DNA of 5,844 bases from Candidatus Sulfotelmatobacter sp. GTDB taxonomy: Bacteria; Acidobacteriota; Terriglobia; Terriglobales; Acidobacteriaceae. Location: assembly GCA_030049565.1 (NCBI GenBank), contig JASIKQ010000650.1, positions 1 to 5,844 of the forward strand, in the 5' to 3' direction. The position numbers and the translations under genes are program-made. Positions 5,299 to 5,844 of the stretch are shown one piece after another (position 1 is the stretch's first letter; every line of letters starts with the position of its first letter). Under the pieces are notes generated by a model. That model ran no database searches, was not told the origin of the DNA, and saw nothing but the letters and a program-made list of their open reading frames with translations.

Positions 5299-5844
5299 AT
5301 GGCAATACCGATCAGTTATAACGTTCGTAATTTGAAGCTGCGCAAGGGGCTGACGATCATGACCGCCCTGGGCATCGCGCTGACCGTGACCACTGCGATT
5401 TTTCTGATGGCGCTGCTGGCAGGGCTAAATCGCGCTTTCGTTTCCAGCGGCAGCCAGAAAAACGTCCTGGTTCTGCGCAAGGGTTCGGAAGCGGAGTTGT
5501 CGGGAGGATTCGACGCAACCTTGTTTCCTACGCTGAAGGTGCTGCCGGGAATCGCAAAAGATAGCCATGGCGAGCCGATGGCTTCGGGGGAGTGGGTTGT
5601 GGTGATCGTGCTCCCGCGGAAGGATGGCACAGGCGAAGTAAACGTGACCGTGCGAGGCATGATGCCCGACGGTCTGGAGATGCGGCAACTGCCCGATGAC
5701 CCGGGCGGCAAACCGCCCGTCAAGCTAATTGAAGGAAGATGGTTCCAGACGGGGCAGCGGGAAGTGGTGGTAAGCAAGTCGATTCGCTCTCGCTTTGCCC
5801 ATGCCAGTGTCGGCGACATGATGGAGTTCGGCAAGGGATCATGG
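5299..5844 (+). CDS. ABC transporter permease, MacB-like, N-terminal part (cut by window end)
   Basis: An open frame of 182 codons runs without a stop from the ATG at 5299 to the last base, so the gene continues outside. The protein begins MAIPISYNVRNLKLRKGL, a short basic helix. TM1 follows (about 18-42, LTIMTALGIALTVTTAIFLM) and then the start of a MacB-type periplasmic core domain. Characteristic patches are LPGIA at 82-86, VNVTVRGMMPDGLE at 114-127, and EGRWFQTGQREVVVSKSI at 145-162 followed by VGDMMEFG at 171-178. It has the same architecture as the two upstream permeases but is only distantly similar, so it is not part of that duplication. GAGA at 5287-5290 is a weak ribosome-binding site. 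An ATG at 5291 in another frame stops after 14 codons and is excluded. The remaining FtsX domain, and perhaps the ATPase and adaptor genes, should lie beyond the edge. Confidence 0.85.
   Translation, partial: MAIPISYNVRNLKLRKGLTIMTALGIALTVTTAIFLMALLAGLNRAFVSSGSQKNVLVLRKGSEAELSGGFDATLFPTLKVLPGIAKDSHGEPMASGEWVVVIVLPRKDGTGEVNVTVRGMMPDGLEMRQLPDDPGGKPPVKLIEGRWFQTGQREVVVSKSIRSRFAHASVGDMMEFGKGSW

Noticed and set aside
5291..5335. Alternative ATG at 5291 for the third permease
   Set aside because: It is in a different frame and reaches a stop after 14 codons; the ATG at 5299 opens the frame with the permease features.
5316..5834. 172-codon open frame on the - strand near the window end
   Set aside because: The + strand frame from 5299 has clear MacB-type permease features over the whole stretch; the antisense product shows none.

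Overview
The window reads as chromosomal DNA from a moderately GC-rich Gram-negative bacterium. A member of the Acidobacteriota (Koribacter/Terriglobia-like) is my best guess. This rests on the combination of a REP-associated transposase inside GGACAGCC-type repeats, a receiver-like/TonB fusion, runs of paralogous MacB-type permeases, and heptameric AGCAATT-type intergenic repeats. It is an inference from gene style, since no marker gene is present.

Left part (1-591): a small Y1/HUH tyrosine transposase of the REP-associated (RAYT) type lies on the + strand. It is bracketed by two near-identical 31-nt repeats in the same orientation, each able to form a hairpin. A second perfect hairpin abuts the right copy. 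Together these look like one RAYT-REP unit inserted beyond the 3' end of the next gene.

Middle (630-2396, - strand): a 588-residue protein combines a degenerate response-regulator receiver domain, a roughly 200-residue Pro/Ala-rich cytoplasmic linker, one membrane segment, a second Pro/Ala-rich linker and a C-terminal TonB domain. It converges on the transposase. A 468-bp region (2397-2864) separates its start from the divergent permease genes. That region holds weak promoter candidates and two palindromes but no convincing gene.

Right part (2865-5844, + strand): three consecutive ABC-transporter permease genes of the MacB/FtsX type. The first two (382 and 383 aa) are tandem paralogues about 60% identical, spaced by 3 nt and surely co-transcribed. 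The third starts at 5299, belongs to a more distant subgroup and runs off the window edge at 182 residues. A 130-bp spacer built of degenerate 7-bp repeats in two opposing arms separates genes two and three. No ATPase or membrane-fusion (adaptor) gene is in the window, so the transporter is incomplete here and its partners are probably further downstream.

Nothing in the window proves a new system. The items most worth a second look are the receiver-like/TonB fusion with lost receiver and TonB signature residues, the heptad-repeat stem between permease genes, and the tandem permease pair.
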